Assembly: GCF_902167145.1 (NCBI RefSeq)
Contig: NC_050098.1
Location: forward strand, 117,218,207 to 117,282,206
Length of the DNA: 64,000 bases
Direction: 5' to 3'
Origin: Zea mays
Lineage: Eukaryota; Streptophyta; Magnoliopsida; Poales; Poaceae
The position numbers and the translations under genes were made by a program. Shown here one piece after another: positions 23,360 to 33,349 of the stretch (positions are counted from its first letter, which is position 1; each line of letters starts with the position of its first letter). The notes under the pieces are model-generated. The model saw nothing but the letters and a program-made list of their open reading frames with translations, did no database searches and was not told the origin of the DNA.

Positions 23360-23494
23360 CCTGTTCAATAGAAAAACATTAAATGTATTAGCTCCATAAA
23401 ATTTTGCATTACACATCAAAATTCATCAGAATCACGATCAAGGAGTCTTCTTCGATCCAAAGCTCGCAATGTGGCTTTTTTGTTCCTTGGATTT

Positions 23495-25173
23495 TGTCGG
23501 CGTTTCGAGACCGGGGGGTCCCTAAGCCGATGAGTGAATGTCGCCGCGTGCCCCAGCCCAGATGGGTCGACGCGAGGCCGAGCGCGAAGGGGGGAAGTGA
23601 GGTGGCCGGAGATGGGCGTGAGAGAGGTGGAAATCCCGTGGCCTTCGTGTTCGTCCCGCGCCCAGGTCGGGTGCGCTTGCAGTAGGGGGTTACAAGCGTC
23701 CACGCGGGAGAGGGAGCGAGCGGCCTCACGCGAGCGCCTGTCTCGTCCTCGTCCCCGCGCGGCCAACCCTCCCTAAGAGGGCCCCGGTCCTTCCTTTTAT
23801 AGACATAAGGAGAGGATCCAGGTGTACAATGGAGGGTGTAGCAGAGTGCTACGTGTCTAGCGGAGGAGAGCTAGCGCCCTATGTACATGCCGTTGTGGCA
23901 GCCGGAGAGATTTTGGCACCCAACTAGTGTGATGTCGTGGCCGTCGGAGGAGTGCTGGAGCCTGGCGGAGGGACAGCTATCGAAGCTGTTGAGTCCTTGC
24001 TGACGTCCCCTTGCTTCCGTAAGGGGGCTAAGAGCCGCCGTCGTCAAAGAGTATGCGAGGCGCCATCATTGCCTATCTGGCGGGGCGAGCCAGATGGGAC
24101 GCCGGTCTTGTTCCCCGTGGCCCGAGTCAGCTCGGGGTAGGGTGATGATGGTGCCTCCTGTTGACGTGGCTGGTCTGCACCCTAGGTTGGGCGATGTGGA
24201 AGCTCCTCCGAAGCCGAGGTCGAGTCTGTCTTCCATGGCCGAGGTCGAGTCCGAGCCCCTGGCTCGGGTGAGGCAGAGGCCGTCGGCGGAGGTCAGGGTG
24301 GAGTCCGAGCCCTGGGGTCGGGCGGAGCGGAGTTCGTCGTCTTCTGGGGCTGAGCCCAAGTCCGAGCCCTGGGTCGGGCGGAGCGGAGTTCGTCGTCTTC
24401 TGGGGCTGAGCCCAAGTCTGAGCCCTGGGTCGGGCGGAGCGGAGTTCGTCGTCTTCCAGGGCTTAGCCCGAGTCCGAGCCCTGGGTCGGGCGGAGCGGAG
24501 TTCGTCGTCTTCTGGGGCTGAGCCCAAGTCTGAGCCCTGGGTCGGGCGGAGCGGAGTTCGCCGTCTTCCGGGGCTTAGCCCGAGTCCGAGCCCTGGGTCG
24601 GGCGGAGTGGAGTTCGTCGTCTTCCGGGGCTTAGCCCGAGTCTGAGCCCTGGGTCGGGCGGAGCGGAGTTCGCCGTCTTCCGGGGCTTAGCCCGAGTCCG
24701 AGCCCTGGGTCGGGTGAACCGGAGCTTCCTATGGTGCCTGCGGCCGGGCCTGACTGCCTGTCAGCCTCACTCTGTCAAGTGGCACCGCAGTCGGGGCGGC
24801 GCAGGCGGCGTTGTCTTTCTGTCAGGCCGGTCAGTGGAGCGACGAAGTGACGGCGGTCACTTCGGCTCTATCGGCTGGGGGGGGCGCGTCAGGATAATGG
24901 TGTCAGGCCACCTTTGCATTAAATGCTCCTGTGATTTGGTCGGCCGGTGCGGCGATTTGGTCAGGGTTGCTTCTTGGCGAAGACAGGGCCTCGGGCGAGC
25001 CGGAAATATATTCGCCGCTGGAGGGGGGCCTCGGGCGAGGCGTGATCGAGTCCCTCGAATGGACTGATCCCTGACTTAATCGCACCCATCAGGCCTTTGC
25101 AGCTTTATGCTGATGGGGGTTACCAGCTGAGAATTAGGAGCCTTGAGGGTACCCCTAATTATGGTCCCCAAAA
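23495..25173 (-). repeat. 3' LTR of element D, about 1,679 bp
   Basis: Plus-strand ends are TGTCGGCGTTTC and GGTCCCCAAAA; the latter is a mutated form of GGTCCCCGACA. TATA (minus strand) is at 23795-23801. Positions 24305-24715 hold about eight tandem units of 56-57 bp, more than in element E. ORFs across the repeat (24066-24645) are products of its 3n-like period. The left flank GATTT is the expected target duplicate, and its partner is deleted. Confidence 0.85.
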
Positions 25174-25187
25174 GTAGCCCCCGAGCC
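25174..25187 (-). other. Polypurine tract of element D
   Basis: The minus strand reads GGCTCGGGGGCTAC directly before the LTR, identical to 62832-62845 in element E. Confidence 0.75.
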
Positions 25188-25264
25188 TCGAAGGGAGTGT
25201 TAGCACTCGCTTGGAGGCTTTCGTCGCACTTTTTTGCAAGGGGACCAACCTTTCTTGGTTGCGT

Positions 25265-25462
25265 TTTGTTCCGGTGGGTGCGCGCGAGCACACCCGCCGG
25301 GTGTAGCCCCCGAGGCCTCGGAGGAGTGGTTTGACTCCTCCGAGGTCTTAATGCCTCGCGTAATGCTTCGGCTGGTCTAGTCGTTCCCTCATGCGAGCTG
25401 GTCGTAGCCCGGGTGTACGGTCGGGTCCCAAGTTCTCGGGCTGGTATGTTGACGCTGTCAAC
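25265..25462 (-). other. Three hairpins beside the polypurine tract of element D
   Basis: A GTTGAC/GTCAAC stem with a 3-nt loop lies at 25448-25462. A perfect 12-bp stem lies at 25316-25327/25334-25345. A GC-rich inverted repeat lies at about 25271-25300. All three have counterparts in the same order in element E (62557-62743). Confidence 0.6.
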
Positions 25463-25946
25463 GGTTCGACCGGAGCCGGGTTTGCGAGAGCAGCCCCCGA
25501 GCCTCTGCACAGGGCGAGAGGGCGATCAGGGACAGACTCGACTTTTTTTCATACGCCCCTGTGTCGCCTTTCCGCAAGGAGGAGGGGGGGGGGAAGCGCC
25601 ATGTTGCCCTCGATGGGCGCCGAACATGGTGTCTCCGGTGAGCTGCAGGCATGTAATCCGAGTGGACGTCCGTGCCCCATTTGTTAGGGGTCGACTAGGG
25701 GCCCAGAGGCGCGCCCAAAAGTACCTGCGGGTGATCTGCCGGACCCGGTCCCCTGGCGACAGGGTCCGAGGCTCGATGCCTCCCTCTGATGGGATTCCAT
25801 TACAAGATCGCTCCCACTGGTCTCGGAAATGTCCTAGGGTACCTTGGGAGCGTAGCCCGAGCCTCGGTTATGTATCGAACGTACCCATGGTCATCCCTCG
25901 CTCTGTGTCTGAGGCGGCTGTGAACCTTTCGGGGGCCAGCCTTCGA

Positions 25947-26115
25947 ACCCCTGATCAGTAGTGGGCGCGGAGCCCGAGTAGCTTGAGGCGGCCGTTGAAC
26001 CCTTCCGAGGGGCCGCCCTTCGAACCTCTGACCAGTAGTGGGTGTGGAGCCCACGCGATCTGAGGCGGCTGTTGAACCCTTCCGAGGGGCCAGCCTTCGA
26101 ACCTCTGATCAGTAG
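25947..26115 (-). repeat. Tandem imperfect 76-bp-type repeat in the 3' region of element D
   Basis: Three copies of a unit containing TTCGAA, a GGCCAGCC-type core and CTGATCAGTA, matching the three-copy array at 61907-62110 in element E. Confidence 0.7.
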
Positions 26116-26261
26116 GGAGGCTCGGAGCCTGGTTCCTTCACGGGGAAGGATCCTTTCCGGGGTATCCCCCTTTCCCGATCCCTGTTGCAAGAGAGAGAAA
26201 GAGGAAAAAAGGAAAATGATATGAAATCGAACGACGCGGCGTACCTTTTCTGACGCGGTCA

Positions 26262-27119
26262 TTATGGCGAAGGCGAAGCGTCGCCCGCTTCCCCTGCCAG
26301 AGGCGCCGCCTGTCCCGCCGCGGAGTTAATGTGACGGGGCGAGTGGTTGGCGAGGCGGCCGTTGCGCGTGCGCGAGCCGTTCGAGGAACAGAACACGGGT
26401 GCGTTGTCTTCACGCCGTGAGAGAGGGTTCTCTCGCTTTCCCCGGACGGGACATGAGCTTGGCTGACGACGTGGCCGCTGCTCCTGCCCGCCTGCCACCG
26501 CCATTACTCCCGGCCCATTTTTGGCCGCATTGACTGTCGCGCCAGGCTGGCGCTGCTGGGTCGTGCGCTGGGTCGCCTCGAGTCGCGATATTGGTTCCGA
26601 AGTCGAGGAGGCGCGGTGGTGGCGCAAGTGGCGGTGCAGTTGCATGCACGAAGCATTCGACGCGCCGGTTGCATGACGCGTGGGCCTGGGCCTCCATGCC
26701 GGGCGTGTTGGGAGTCGGAGAAGTGCGCCCACTTGGTGCGGTTGCATGCCGCCTGCTGTCTGGGCAAAAGTGGAGAGTCGCTTGTAACCGCTGGGCGGTT
26801 GTACGCACCGCGCACGGCGGTTTGGCTTCTTCTGCTCTGAGCCGGCTTGCATGACGTGTGGGACCCAGCCCCCGCGCCGTAGGAGGAGGGCCTTGGAGCA
26901 TGTTGGAGAAGACTCAGCCCGCGACGGCTGGGGACGCAAGTAAGGAGAGTCGCCTTTAAAAGGAGGGTGACCCCCTTGGAAGGCGACCATGTCTTCGCGC
27001 TCCCTTATGCATCGTGCCTTTCCACCTTCCAAGCCCCCGGATGGGGGATACCCGCCGTCTTTCCGCCTTGTCGTCGGAGGAACGCAACTCCGCGGGAGTT
27101 GGTACCTTTCGGCCATCAT
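26262..27119 (-). CDS. Uncharacterised sense ORF downstream of pol in element D (285 aa)
   Basis: An open frame starting MMAERYQLP and ending in an Ala/Pro-rich tail with DASPSP. It runs in the same direction as pol, between integrase and the 3' LTR. The protein is Arg/Pro/Ala/Ser-rich with scattered Cys/His. I see no known domain, signal peptide or membrane segment. Element E carries a collinear frame (60891-61758) with the same start (MAERYQLP) and the same end, but with one frameshift. Extra ORFs between integrase and 3' LTR are known in Tat-lineage elements, with no settled function. GC-rich DNA produces long ORFs by chance, so the main support is that start and stop positions are shared by two copies. 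Its 5' end overlaps an antisense ORF head to head. Confidence 0.45.
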   Translation of the reverse strand: MMAERYQLPRSCVPPTTRRKDGGYPPSGGLEGGKARCIREREDMVAFQGGHPPFKGDSPYLRPQPSRAESSPTCSKALLLRRGGWVPHVMQAGSEQKKPNRRARCVQPPSGYKRLSTFAQTAGGMQPHQVGALLRLPTRPAWRPRPTRHATGASNASCMQLHRHLRHHRASSTSEPISRLEATQRTTQQRQPGATVNAAKNGPGVMAVAGGQEQRPRRQPSSCPVRGKRENPLSRREDNAPVFCSSNGSRTRNGRLANHSPRHINSAAGQAAPLAGEAGDASPSP

Positions 27120-28101
27120 TCGGCTTCAAGTATTTTCATCAGCCAGCCCGGCTGTACCCCTCCGCCGGCGGTCACCCGAGACGGTGACCACTAGCCCCTG
27201 GGTGGGGAGAAGCAAGCCGGGCTGCGATCTTGGTCCCACCCTTAGCTTCAAGGATGTTCATCATCCTCGCTGGGGTGGAGGCCGGGCTGAGCCGGAGCTC
27301 TACCTCCCGCGCGGGTCCGTGGGTCGGCCTCTCCTACGGCGTTCGAGGGAGAGGGCGCTCACTGGCCCTGCGGGCGGGTCGGACTTCGACAACGCGGGGC
27401 TGGTCGACAGCGGGCGTCGTCAGCCTCAGCGCGTCGGGCTCGTCGGCTTGGCTCCCGGTGCCCCCTCCTGCCGGAAGGCGGCTGCCACGCCGTGCGCACG
27501 GGAGGACCGCCCAAGATGTCACGTGCTGCTAGGGTGGCGTTCGTGTTCTGGGGCGGTCCTGCCTTTGCACCGGTACGGCGCCTCCGCGCGGAGGTCGGTG
27601 CCCCACTCGTTCGGGAGGATCTGAGTGGGGATATGCCGGAGGGCTGACGGCCCCTGTCGTCGGTGCCGAGGTGGAGGCGGCTCTAGAAGTCCCCGTTGCC
27701 GACGGGATCACCGCCACCATCCGCGCTTCGGGCCTCCGGCTCTTTGTACTTGTCCTCGCCCCTCGAGCGTCGGCGTGGGCGAGGGCAAGATTGCAGCAGC
27801 ATCCGCCCTGAGGCCCTCGCTGCTGCAGTTCGGCCACCCAGAGTGGGAGTCGTTGTTGCTGCTGCCAGAGCGGGTGACGACGAGCCGCCCGTCAGTCTTC
27901 TGTCGCTCCACAGGCCCCCCCATCGAGTGGGGTTATTCGTACCTGCGGAGGTGGAACCGGAGTTCCATTTGTAATGGCACTTTGAATGCCAGTGTTTTTG
28001 TTCATTGTGGCTGTCGAGGCCTGAACATGTATGTAATTTTGGCACGGAGCCGTGTTTTTTCCTCATTTTCGAGCGCTAAGACTCGCCTGTTGGTTGTCTG
28101 A
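26989..28101 (+). pseudogene. Uncharacterised antisense ORF in the 3' region of element D (about 370 codons, one stop)
   Basis: It starts MSSRSLMHR at 26989 and ends in a Ser/Phe/Arg-rich tail (SRVFSSFSSAKTRLLVV) at 28101, with a single in-frame TGA at 27622-27624. It lies on the strand opposite the retrotransposon's own genes. The start, the N-terminal block (SKPPDGGYPP, GSWYLSAI) and the C-terminal tail all reappear in element E on its antisense strand (61018 to about 60125). A TATA-like TTTAAAAGG lies at 26955-26963, just upstream, and is conserved in E at 61045-61053. No known domain is recognised. Antisense ORFs at this position are known from some grass Tat elements such as Grande; I cannot say whether this one is homologous. 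Confidence 0.45.
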
Positions 28102-28134
28102 ACCGCTTCACCAAGCGTGAGTCGCCCCGTGTAA

Positions 28135-29070
28135 AGGTGACGAGTGAGGTATCCGTATCTCGGAGGCGTAGGAGTCCCTCGGCTCGGTCGGCCTTGTTAC
28201 CCGAGGCTTCTCTTGCTCAGTTAAAGGAACCCCTCGGCCGCTCTTCGATGAGCCGATGCCAGGGGTAGCGGTGTCAGTGCGATCAGAGGCAGAGTCAGCT
28301 CGGAAAGGAGACCTGGTCGGCCGGAGCCTGTTCGGGTCGTCCGTTAGCGGGACCGACGCCGGAATTGACCTGCCGAGGCCTCGGGTCGAGCTGATGTCCG
28401 CGGGGGACAGCCGGCCGAGGCCTCAGGGTGACCAGCCGAGCCGCCTGCCCGAGCCGGACTCTCGGAGAAGACCCTGGCGGCGATGGCCCGGGCGTGGCGA
28501 TGACGTCGTCCTTCAGAGTGGAGATCTTCGGACCGCGTCGCCGTCCGAGGCTAGGTCGGACCTCGCCGAAGGTGTTGTCGACGCCGAGGGTGCTGCTGCT
28601 CCCTCCAAGCGTCAAGATTCGAGCCTGCAGGATCGGATTGTCTTGTAGCGTGTGTTTCCTGCGGCCGCCGAGGCCAAAACACACCCTCACCGTGTTGTAA
28701 AGCTGCGTCTCTTTTCCTCTTGTTTCGAGCATCTGGACCTTTTTGTCGGTAATAGAAATGTTTGTGCGAGCGAGAGTTGCTTCTCGCGGAAGGTGATGAG
28801 TGAGGTATCCGTATCCCGGAGGCGTAGGAGTCCCTCGGCTCGGTCGGCCTTGCCGCTTACGCGCACTCTTACCCGTCCATGGGGTTCTGTCACCGACGCA
28901 GTCGAGAAGGCTCGAAGAATCACTCCGGCAGAAGAGCTTCCGAGCGTGAAGACTTGTTCGGTCCGCAGAATCACTTATCCGAACGTGAGTTACTTATCGC
29001 AGAAGGTGATGAGTGAGGTATCCGTATCCCGGAGGCGTAGGAGTCCCTCGGCTCGGTCAGCCTTGGCTGC
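28135..29070 (-). repeat. Three dispersed copies of a 60-bp module (element D)
   Basis: Copies at 28135-28195, 28789-28851 and 29002-29070 share GTGAGGTATCCGTATC, CGGAGGCGTAGGAGTCCCTC and GGCTCGGTC. Element E has three matching copies (59213-60092). The spacers between copies are not repeated. Confidence 0.75.
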
Positions 29071-29294
29071 TTACGTGTACTCCGTCGTTTTCAGGATCCA
29101 CTTTCGAAGTAGTCAAAAAGCACGAAAGACATCCTGGCAGAAAGGATCTTTTTTCGAGGAAAAAATTCGACGCAGAGGGGGTTCCCCCCTTTTAGCCCCC
29201 GAGGGAGGGTCGGACTTTGCCGAGGCAAGGTTGACCCTTCCTTGATGACTAAACTTTGCGTAGGAGCGAGGTATATGAACAACTTGAAAGCATC

Positions 29295-31217
29295 TTAAGG
29301 GTAGAAGCGACGTAGCTGTTGGATGTTCCAAGCGTTGCTGTAGACCTCGCCTTGACTGTTGGCCAGCTTGTACGTTCCGGGCTTCAGAACTTTGGCGATG
29401 ACGAACGGCCCCTCCCAAGGGGGCGTGAGCTTGTGCCGCCCTCGGGCGTCTTGTCGCAGCCGAAGCACCAGGTCGCCCACCTGGAGGTCTCGGGACCGGA
29501 CCCCTCGGGCGTGGTAGCGTCGCAGGGACTGCTGGTACCGTGCCGAGTGTAGTAAGGCCTTGTCCCGAGCCTCCTCCAGCTGGTCCAACGAGTCCTCTCG
29601 ACTAGCTTGGTTGCTTTGGTCGGTGTAGGCCCTCATCCTCGGGGGACCGTATTCTAAGTCTGTGGGCAAGATGGCATCGGCCCCATAGACTAGAAAGAAC
29701 GGCGTGAAGCCCGTGGCTCGGCTCGGTGTTGTCCTCAGACTCCAGACCACCGAGGGGAGTTCCTTCATCCATCGCTTGCCGAATTTGTTGAGGTCGTTGT
29801 AGATCCGAGGCTTGAGCCCTTGTAGAATCATGCCGTTGGCACGCTCTACTTGCCCATTTGACATGGGGTGAGCTACGGCGGCCCAGTCCACCCGGATGTG
29901 GTGGTCCTCGCAGAAGTCCAGGAACTTTCTGCCGGTGAACTGGGTGCCGTTGTCGGTGATGATGGAGTTCGGGACCCCGAAGCGATGGATGATGTTGGTG
30001 AAGAACGCCACCGCCTGCTCGGACCTGATGCTGTTTAGGGGTCGGACCTCGATCCACTTGGAGAATTTGTCGATGGCGACCAACAGGTGCGTGTAGCCCC
30101 CGGGTGCCTTCTGCAAGGGGCCGACGAGGTCCAGACCCCATACAACAAAAGGACAGGTGATGGGTATCATCTGCAGAGCCTGAGCGGGCAGGCGGGTCTG
30201 CCTTGCGTAGAACTGACACCCTTCGCAGGTGCGGACAATTTTAGTGGCGTCGGCCACCGCCGTCGGCCAGTAAAAGCCTTGTCGGAAAGCATTCCCGACA
30301 AGGGCTCGAGGCGCCGCGTGATGGCCGCAAGCCCCCGAGTGTATCTCTCGCAGGAGTTCCTGACCTTCGGCGATGGAGATGCATCGCTGGAGGATGCCAG
30401 AGGGGCTGCGGTGGTAGAGCTCCTTCTCATCTCCCAGCAAGACGAACGACTTGGCGCGCCGCGCCACCCGCCGAGCTTCGGCTCGGTCGGAGGGTAGCTC
30501 TCCTTGGTGGAGATATTGCAGGTACGGGGTCTGCCAGTTTTGATCAGGCGTGACCCCGCTTTGCTCCCCCCCGACGCGCAGCGTCTCGCCCTCGGGGGCC
30601 GAGGGTACCTCGGGCCAAACCGAGGGTGCCTCGGGCCGAGCCAAGGGTGCCTCGGACTGTGCCGAGGGTACCTCAGGCTGGGCCGAGGGTGCCTCAGGCT
30701 CGGGCGTGTCGTCGATCTTGACGGAGGGTTGATGCAGGTCTCGGGAGAAGACGTCCGGGGGAACCGTTGTCCGCCTCGAGGCTATTTTAGCCAGCTTGTC
30801 CGCCGTCTCGTTGTAGCGCCGGACGATGTGGTTGAGCTCGAGCCCGTAGAACTTGTCTTCCAGGCTCCGAACCTCATCGCAGTAGGCCTCCATCTTCGGG
30901 TCGTGGCAGTGGGAGTTCTTCATGACTTGGTCGATGACGAGCTGCGAGTCACCGCGAGCGTCGAGGCGTTGGACCCCTAGCTCGATGGCGATCCGCAACC
31001 CGTTGACCAGAGCCTCATACTCGGCCACATTGTTGGACGCCGGGAAATGGAGGCGTAGCACATAGCGTAGGTGCTTCCCGAGGGTCGAGATGAAGAGTAG
31101 GCCTGTGCCGGCTCCTGTCTTCATCAGCGACCCGTCGAAGAACATGGTCCAGAGCTCCGGCTGGATCGAAGCTGTTGGGAGCTGAGTGTTGACCCATTCA
31201 GCTACGAAGTCCACCAA
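29295..31217 (-). CDS. Second RNase H plus integrase of element D (640 codons open)
   Basis: From 31217 the frame gives an archaeal-type (RVT_3) RNase H (MFFDGS, then NNVAEYEALVNGL, then DSQLV, then NETAD). A linker of PEVPSAQ-type 7-residue repeats follows (about 30590-30715), then integrase. The zinc-binding part has His-His and a CEGCQ cysteine pair near 30220. The catalytic Asp residues lie in WGLDLVGP and ITDNGTQF, and the Glu in NGQVERANGMI. The C-terminus ends RRFYP and a stop. Integrase catalytic residues look intact. It is part of a longer polyprotein, since a TAG just upstream (31219-31221) separates it from RT, so the start is a frame boundary rather than a real initiation site. 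Confidence 0.85.
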   Translation of the reverse strand: MVDFVAEWVNTQLPTASIQPELWTMFFDGSLMKTGAGTGLLFISTLGKHLRYVLRLHFPASNNVAEYEALVNGLRIAIELGVQRLDARGDSQLVIDQVMKNSHCHDPKMEAYCDEVRSLEDKFYGLELNHIVRRYNETADKLAKIASRRTTVPPDVFSRDLHQPSVKIDDTPEPEAPSAQPEVPSAQSEAPLARPEAPSVWPEVPSAPEGETLRVGGEQSGVTPDQNWQTPYLQYLHQGELPSDRAEARRVARRAKSFVLLGDEKELYHRSPSGILQRCISIAEGQELLREIHSGACGHHAAPRALVGNAFRQGFYWPTAVADATKIVRTCEGCQFYARQTRLPAQALQMIPITCPFVVWGLDLVGPLQKAPGGYTHLLVAIDKFSKWIEVRPLNSIRSEQAVAFFTNIIHRFGVPNSIITDNGTQFTGRKFLDFCEDHHIRVDWAAVAHPMSNGQVERANGMILQGLKPRIYNDLNKFGKRWMKELPSVVWSLRTTPSRATGFTPFFLVYGADAILPTDLEYGPPRMRAYTDQSNQASREDSLDQLEEARDKALLHSARYQQSLRRYHARGVRSRDLQVGDLVLRLRQDARGRHKLTPPWEGPFVIAKVLKPGTYKLANSQGEVYSNAWNIQQLRRFYP

Positions 31218-31220
31218 GAC

Positions 31221-32557
31221 CTAGGACTTGATGGCCTTCCGAGGGGCGAACGAGATTGTCTCGCCCATGATTTCCACCGCCCACTTTGCAATCCTCCCCG
31301 AGGCCTCCCGGCACTGGATGATCTCCCCCAGGGGGAAGGATGACACCACAGTTACTGGATGAGACTCGAAGTAGTGTCGCAGCTTCCGCCGCGTTAGGAT
31401 CACCGCATACAGCAGCTTCTGAACTTGTGGGTAGCGGATCTTGGTTTCGAACAGTACCTCGCTGACGAAGTAGACTGCCCCTCTTCTTGCCTCTCGACCG
31501 CAATCGCGGCGCTATCCACCTGGGTGGTTGCGGCGACGTAGACCAAGAGGGCTTCTCCGGCAGCTGGGGGCACCAAGATAGGCGCCTTCGTGAGGAGCGT
31601 TTTCAGGTTCCCGAGGGCTTCCTCGGCCTCAGAGATCCATGTGAAGCACTCGGCCTTCCTTAAGAGGCGGTACAGAGGTAGACCTCTTTCGCCGAGGCGT
31701 GAGATGAAGCGGCTCAGAGCCGCGAGACATCCCATGACCCTCTGTACGCCTTTCAAGTCCTTGATGGGCCCCATGCTGGTGATGGCTGCGATCTTCTCCG
31801 GGTTGGCTTCGATGCCCCGCTCGGAGACGATGAACCCCAAGAGCATGCCTCGGGGCACCCCGAAGACACACTTTTCGGGATTGAGCTTGACGCCTTTCGC
31901 CTTGAGACATCGGAATGTCACTTCAAGGTCGAAAAGGAGGTCGGAGGCTTTCCTCGTCTTGATTACGATGTCATCGACGTAAGCCTCGACCGTGCGGCCA
32001 ATGTCTTCGCCGAACACATGGTTCATGCACCGCTGGTACGTCGCGCCCGCATTCCTCAAGCCGAACGACATGGTGACATAGCAATACATGCCGAAGGGTG
32101 TGATGAAAGAAGTCGCGAGCTGGTAAGACTCTTTCATCCTGATTTGGTGATACCCTGAGTAGGCATCGAGGAAAGGCAGGGTTTTGCACCCAGCAGTGGA
32201 ATCCACGATTTGATCGATGCGAGGCAGAGGGTAGGGAACCTTCGGACATGCTTTGTTCAGACCAGTGTAGTCTACACACATCCGCCATTTCCCCCCTTTC
32301 TTTCTCACAAGCACAGGGTTGGCAAGCCATTCGGGATGGAATACCTCTTTGATGAACCCTGCCGCCATTAGCTTGTGGATCTCCTCGCCTATGGCTCTGC
32401 GCTTCTCCTCGTCGAATCGGCGCAGAGGCTGCTTGACCGGTCGGGCTCCGGCTCGGATGTCCAGCGAGTGCTCGGCGACATCCCTTGGTATGCCGGGCAT
32501 GTCCGAGGGACTCCACGCGAAGACATCGGCGTTCGCGCGGAGAAAGTCGACGAGCAC
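31221..32557 (-). pseudogene. Reverse transcriptase and first RNase H of element D
   Basis: RT runs from LVDFLRAN (32554) through RMCVDYTGLNKACPK, the catalytic box AYVDDIVIKT and FLGFIVS-type thumb motifs. It continues into RNase H with a TTQV..AAI core. Compared with element E, about 20 nt are missing near 31475, which shifts the frame. The correct frame resumes as 31403-31221 and ends at TAG 31219-31221, where a CAG glutamine codon is expected. The YVDD aspartates are present. It would copy the element's RNA into cDNA. Confidence 0.85.
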
Positions 32558-32566
32558 TGCTTCCTA

Positions 32567-33349
32567 TTTGCGATCGAGCCTAGAGCCGATCCGGATCTAC
32601 TTGGAGGCGTCGCTGCTGGGGTCGAGGGGGACGGCCTTAACTGTCTCCACTGGCTCAAAGTTGCCGGCATGACGCTTCACATCTGGCACCTCCTTAGAGA
32701 GGCTCTCCAGGTCGGCGATGAGGGCCTCGGACTCGGCGAGGGCCTCGGCGTACTCCACGCACTCCACGTCGCATTCAAACGCGTGTTTGTACGTGGGGCC
32801 GACGGTGATGACCCCGTTGGGGCCCGGCATCTTGAGCTTCAGGTAGGTGTAGTTGGGGACGGCCATGAACTTCACGTAGCATGGCCTCCCCAGTACCGCG
32901 TGGTAGGTTCCTCGGAACCCGACCACCTCGAACGTCAGGGTCTCCCTTCGGAAGTTGGAGGGTGTTCCGAAGCAGACGGGAAGGTCGAGTTGTCCGAGGG
33001 GCTGGACGCGCTTCCCGGGGATGATCCCATGGAAAGGCGCAGCGCCTGCCCGGACCGAGGACAGATCGACACGCAGGAGCCCGAGGGTCTCGGCGTAGAT
33101 GATGTTGAGGCTGCTGCCTCCGTCCATGAGGACCTTGGTGAGCCTGACGTCGCCGATGATGGGGTCGACGACGAGCGGGTATTTTCCCGGGCTCGGCACA
33201 TGGTCGGGGTGGTCGGCTTGGTCGAAGGTGATGAGCTTGTCGGACCAGTCTAGGTAGACTAGCGCCGCCACCTTCACCAAACAGACCTCCCGACGCTCTT
33301 GCTTGCGGTGCCGAGCCGAGGCGTTTGCCGCTTGCCCACCGTAGATCAT
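32567..33349 (-). pseudogene. Aspartic protease region of element D (gag remainder missing)
   Basis: It begins MIYGGQAANASARHRKQ, corresponding to the late gag/protease region of element E. It includes the active-site LMDGGSSLNIIY (about 33150-33110; Tat proteases use DGGS). Two stops follow: TAG at 32597-32599 and TAG at 32564-32566. The latter lies exactly where element E also has a TAG. Upstream sequence is replaced by CACTA transposase code. Confidence 0.85.
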
